Source: Streptomyces sp. PTY087I2 (lineage in GTDB: Bacteria; Actinomycetota; Actinomycetes; Streptomycetales; Streptomycetaceae). From it: a stretch of DNA of 64,000 nt. How positions within the stretch are numbered: the first letter of the stretch is position 1; each line of letters opens with the position of its first letter. The translations under genes were made by a program, and so were the position numbers. The DNA lies in contig NZ_LZRD01000013.1 of the NCBI RefSeq assembly GCF_001687325.1, positions 1-64,000 on the forward strand, written 5' to 3'. The notes under the pieces are model-generated. The model was not told the origin of the DNA, did not search any database, and saw only the letters and a program-made list of their open reading frames with translations. Shown here one piece after another: positions 61,875 to 64,000 of this stretch.

Positions 61875-62147
61875 GTGACAGCCGACAACCGTCACCCCGT
61901 GCCCCCGGCACCGAGCGCACTCGACACCGACGTCAGCCTGGCCGTCATCGAATACGGTGACGCCGCTTCCGCCTACGCCCCGGCCATGACCGCCCCCGGC
62001 CTGCCGCAGTCCGTCGTCGACGACTACGCGATCGTCGTGGACGTCCTGGCCCTCGCCCGCCGGGTCCCGCTGCCCGACGTGCCCCCTCTGCTGGCCGTGG
62101 GCACCCGGGCCCTGCTCCGGGTCCACCACGCCCTGCTGGGCCGATAG
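61875..62147 (+). CDS. small hypothetical protein between rpsL and rpoC
   Basis: A 90-residue protein. The GTG at 61875 follows a near-perfect AGGAGGT site by 5 bases, which favours it over the ATG at 61803. The N-terminal 20 residues are Pro-rich. The rest (LAVIEYGDAASAYAPAM, VVDDYAIVVDVLALARRVPLPDVPPLLAVGTRALLRVHHALLGR) is probably helical. No domain was recognised. It runs opposite to the surrounding core genes. Small hypotheticals are common at this position in Streptomyces. Confidence 0.68.
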   Translation: MTADNRHPVPPAPSALDTDVSLAVIEYGDAASAYAPAMTAPGLPQSVVDDYAIVVDVLALARRVPLPDVPPLLAVGTRALLRVHHALLGR

Positions 62148-62179
62148 AGACCGCCCCGGAGCCCCGGGACGGCACAACG

Positions 62180-62224
62180 CCGGAGGGCGGCCACCCCGAT
62201 ACGTACGGGGTGACCGCCCTCCGG
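62180..62224 (-). terminator. rpoC terminator
   Basis: CCGGAGGGCGG and ACCCCG on one arm pair with CGGGGT and CCGCCCTCCGG on the other, with a two-base internal mismatch and loop ATACGTA. It lies 24 bases after the rpoC stop. Confidence 0.83.
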
Positions 62225-62247
62225 TCGTTCAAGCGACAGCCGCTCGC

Positions 62248-64000
62248 TTACTGGTTGTACGGACCGTAGTCGTAGTCCTCCAGCGGAACGGCCTGGCCGG
62301 AGCCGGTGCCGAACGGCGAGTAGTCGATGTCGTCGTAGCCGACGGCCGAGTACATCGCGGCCTTGGCCTCCTCGGTCGGCTCGACCCGGATGTTGCGGTA
62401 GCGGGACAGGCCCGTACCGGCCGGGATGAGCTTACCGATGATGACGTTCTCCTTGAGGCCGATCAGGGAGTCCGACTTGGCGTTGATCGCCGCGTCGGTG
62501 AGGACCCTGGTCGTCTCCTGGAAGGACGCCGCCGACAGCCACGACTCGGTGGCGAGCGAGGCCTTGGTGATACCCATCAGCTGCGGACGGCCGGAGGCGG
62601 GGTGACCGCCCTCGGTGACCACACGACGGTTCTCGGTCTCGAACTTCGACCGCTCGACCAGCTCGCCCGGAAGCAGCTCCGCGTCGCCGGACTCGATGAT
62701 CGTCACGCGGCGGAGCATCTGCCGGATGATGATCTCGATGTGCTTGTCGTGGATCGACACGCCCTGCGAGTTGTAGACCTTCTGGACTTCGCCGACCAGG
62801 TGGACCTGGACGGCACGCTGGCCGAGGATGCGCAGCACGTCGTGCGGGTTGGTCGCACCGACGGTGAGCTTCTGGCCCACCTCGACCGCGTCGCCCTCGC
62901 CCACCAGGAGGCGGGCACGCTTCGAGATCGGGAACGCCGTCTCGTCGCTGCCGTCGTCCGGGGTGACGACGAGCTTCTTGGTCTTCTCGGTCTCCTCGAT
63001 CCGCACGCGGCCCTTGGCCTCGGAGATCGGGGCGACACCCTTCGGCGTACGGGCCTCGAAGAGCTCGACGACACGGGGCAGACCCTGGGTGATGTCGTCA
63101 CCGGCCACACCACCGGTGTGGAAGGTACGCATCGTCAGCTGGGTACCGGGCTCACCGATGGACTGGGCGGCGATGATGCCGACCGCCTCACCGATGTCGA
63201 CCAGCTTGCCGGTGGCGAGCGAGCGTCCGTAGCAGAAGGCACAGGTGCCGACCGCGGACTCACAGGTCAGGACCGAGCGGGTCTTGACCTCCTCGACGCC
63301 GGCGCCCACCAGGGCGTCGATCAGGACGTCACCGAGGTCGACGTTGGCAGGCGCGATGACCTTGCCGTCCACCACGACGTCCTCGGCGAGCATGCGGGCG
63401 TAGACCGAGGTCTCGACGTCGTCCGTCTTGCGGAGCACGCCGTCGGCGCCCTTGACCGCGATCTTCAGCTTCAGGCCGCGGTCGGTGCCGCAGTCCTCCT
63501 CGCGGATGATCACGTCCTGCGAGACGTCCACCAGACGACGGGTCAGGTAACCCGAGTCGGCGGTACGCAGGGCGGTGTCCGCCAGACCCTTACGGGCACC
63601 GTGCGTGGAGATGAAGTACTCCAGAACGGTGAGGCCCTCGCGGAAGGACGCCTTGATGGGACGGGGAATCGTCTCGTTCTTGGCGTTCGACACCAGACCA
63701 CGCATACCCGCGATCTGACGCATCTGCATCATGTTTCCTCGGGCACCCGAGTCGACCATCATGAAGATGGGGTTCGTCTTCGGGAAGTTCGCGTTCATCG
63801 CCTCGGCGACCTCGTTGGTCGCCTTGGTCCAGATCGCGATGAGCTCCTGCGTGCGCTCGTCCTTGGTGATCAGACCGCGCTCGTACTGCTTCTGGACCTT
63901 CTCGTCCTGCTCCTCGTAGCCCTTGACGATGGCCTTCTTGGCCTCGGGCACGACGACGTCGGAGATGGCCACGGTGACGCCCGAACGGGTCGCCCAGTGG
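62248..64000 (-). CDS. rpoC: RNA polymerase beta' subunit (C-terminal part; 5' end outside window)
   Basis: The last 583 or so codons of rpoC are present, and the frame is open to the window edge (HWATRSGVTVAISDVVVP at the edge). Visible features include the bridge-helix and trigger-loop region (GARGNMMQMRQIAGMRGLV, FISTHGARKGLADTALRTADSGYLTRRLVDVSQDV). The C-terminal zinc cluster (EEDCGTDRG, then CESAVGTCAFCYGRSL) and the conserved QSIGEPGTQLTMRTFHTGG follow. It ends EDYDYGPYNQ. It forms the catalytic core with beta. No start can be placed here. Confidence 0.98.
   Translation of the reverse strand, partial: HWATRSGVTVAISDVVVPEAKKAIVKGYEEQDEKVQKQYERGLITKDERTQELIAIWTKATNEVAEAMNANFPKTNPIFMMVDSGARGNMMQMRQIAGMRGLVSNAKNETIPRPIKASFREGLTVLEYFISTHGARKGLADTALRTADSGYLTRRLVDVSQDVIIREEDCGTDRGLKLKIAVKGADGVLRKTDDVETSVYARMLAEDVVVDGKVIAPANVDLGDVLIDALVGAGVEEVKTRSVLTCESAVGTCAFCYGRSLATGKLVDIGEAVGIIAAQSIGEPGTQLTMRTFHTGGVAGDDITQGLPRVVELFEARTPKGVAPISEAKGRVRIEETEKTKKLVVTPDDGSDETAFPISKRARLLVGEGDAVEVGQKLTVGATNPHDVLRILGQRAVQVHLVGEVQKVYNSQGVSIHDKHIEIIIRQMLRRVTIIESGDAELLPGELVERSKFETENRRVVTEGGHPASGRPQLMGITKASLATESWLSAASFQETTRVLTDAAINAKSDSLIGLKENVIIGKLIPAGTGLSRYRNIRVEPTEEAKAAMYSAVGYDDIDYSPFGTGSGQAVPLEDYDYGPYNQ

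Overview
The window is high-GC DNA with the codon use, GTG starts and gene order of a Streptomyces chromosome, seen in reverse orientation. Nearly all core genes lie on the minus strand, from partial rpoC at the right edge, through rpsL-rpsG-fusA-tuf and the S10/spc/alpha ribosomal clusters, to rpsI, glmM, coaA, glmS and acpS at the left. Support for this genus comes from intergenic repeats of the kind scattered through Streptomyces genomes, a whiJ-like cluster (XRE regulator, DUF397, RsbW-like ATPase) and a rare TTA codon in the regulator of that cluster. No tRNA, rRNA, CRISPR array or intact mobile element was seen.

Layout. 1-2.5 kb: acpS and glmS. 2.5-8 kb: secreted M14 carboxypeptidase, a SARP-like/CGNR fusion regulator, and an epoxide hydrolase diverging from a MarR regulator across a strong inverted repeat. 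7.9-11 kb: whiJ-like developmental cluster with a tandemly duplicated DUF397 gene. 11-17 kb: SUKH protein, a hypothetical gene plus M16-like peptidase pair, and an ECF sigma factor with a membrane-anchored partner. 17-22.2 kb: coaA, a DUF389 membrane protein, an FMN reductase/TetR pair with a perfect operator, and glmM. 22.5-23.6 kb: rpsI-rplM. 23.9-27.3 kb: ABC-F ATPase, a membrane-anchored hypothetical and truA. 27.4-44 kb: one long ribosomal superoperon read right to left, divided by a strong terminator between rplO and secY and by another hairpin between adk and map. 44.6-47.6 kb: accessory PIG-L deacetylase and S1 protease. 47.8-57 kb: a two-component response regulator and a DesK-like kinase separated by a 6.3-kb rhs gene with a short basic hydrophobic tail and a tiny two-helix membrane protein behind it. 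57-61.4 kb: tuf, fusA, rpsG, rpsL. 61.9-64 kb: a small hypothetical and the C-terminal part of rpoC.

How it fits together. The conserved part supplies translation (30S and 50S proteins, EF-Tu, EF-G, IF-1), transcription (RpoA, RpoC), protein export and N-terminal processing (SecY, Map), nucleotide balance (Adk), and cell-wall and cofactor precursors (GlmS and GlmM for UDP-GlcNAc, CoaA and AcpS for CoA and carrier-protein activation). The accessory part between tuf and rpsJ and the block at 2.5-17 kb hold regulators and secreted or envelope proteins. The most interesting candidates are the rhs locus that splits a probable DesK/DesR pair and carries duplicated small membrane proteins, a 25-nt hairpin element shared by the leaders of the rpsJ and rpsL operons, and clustered palindromes in the whiJ-like locus.
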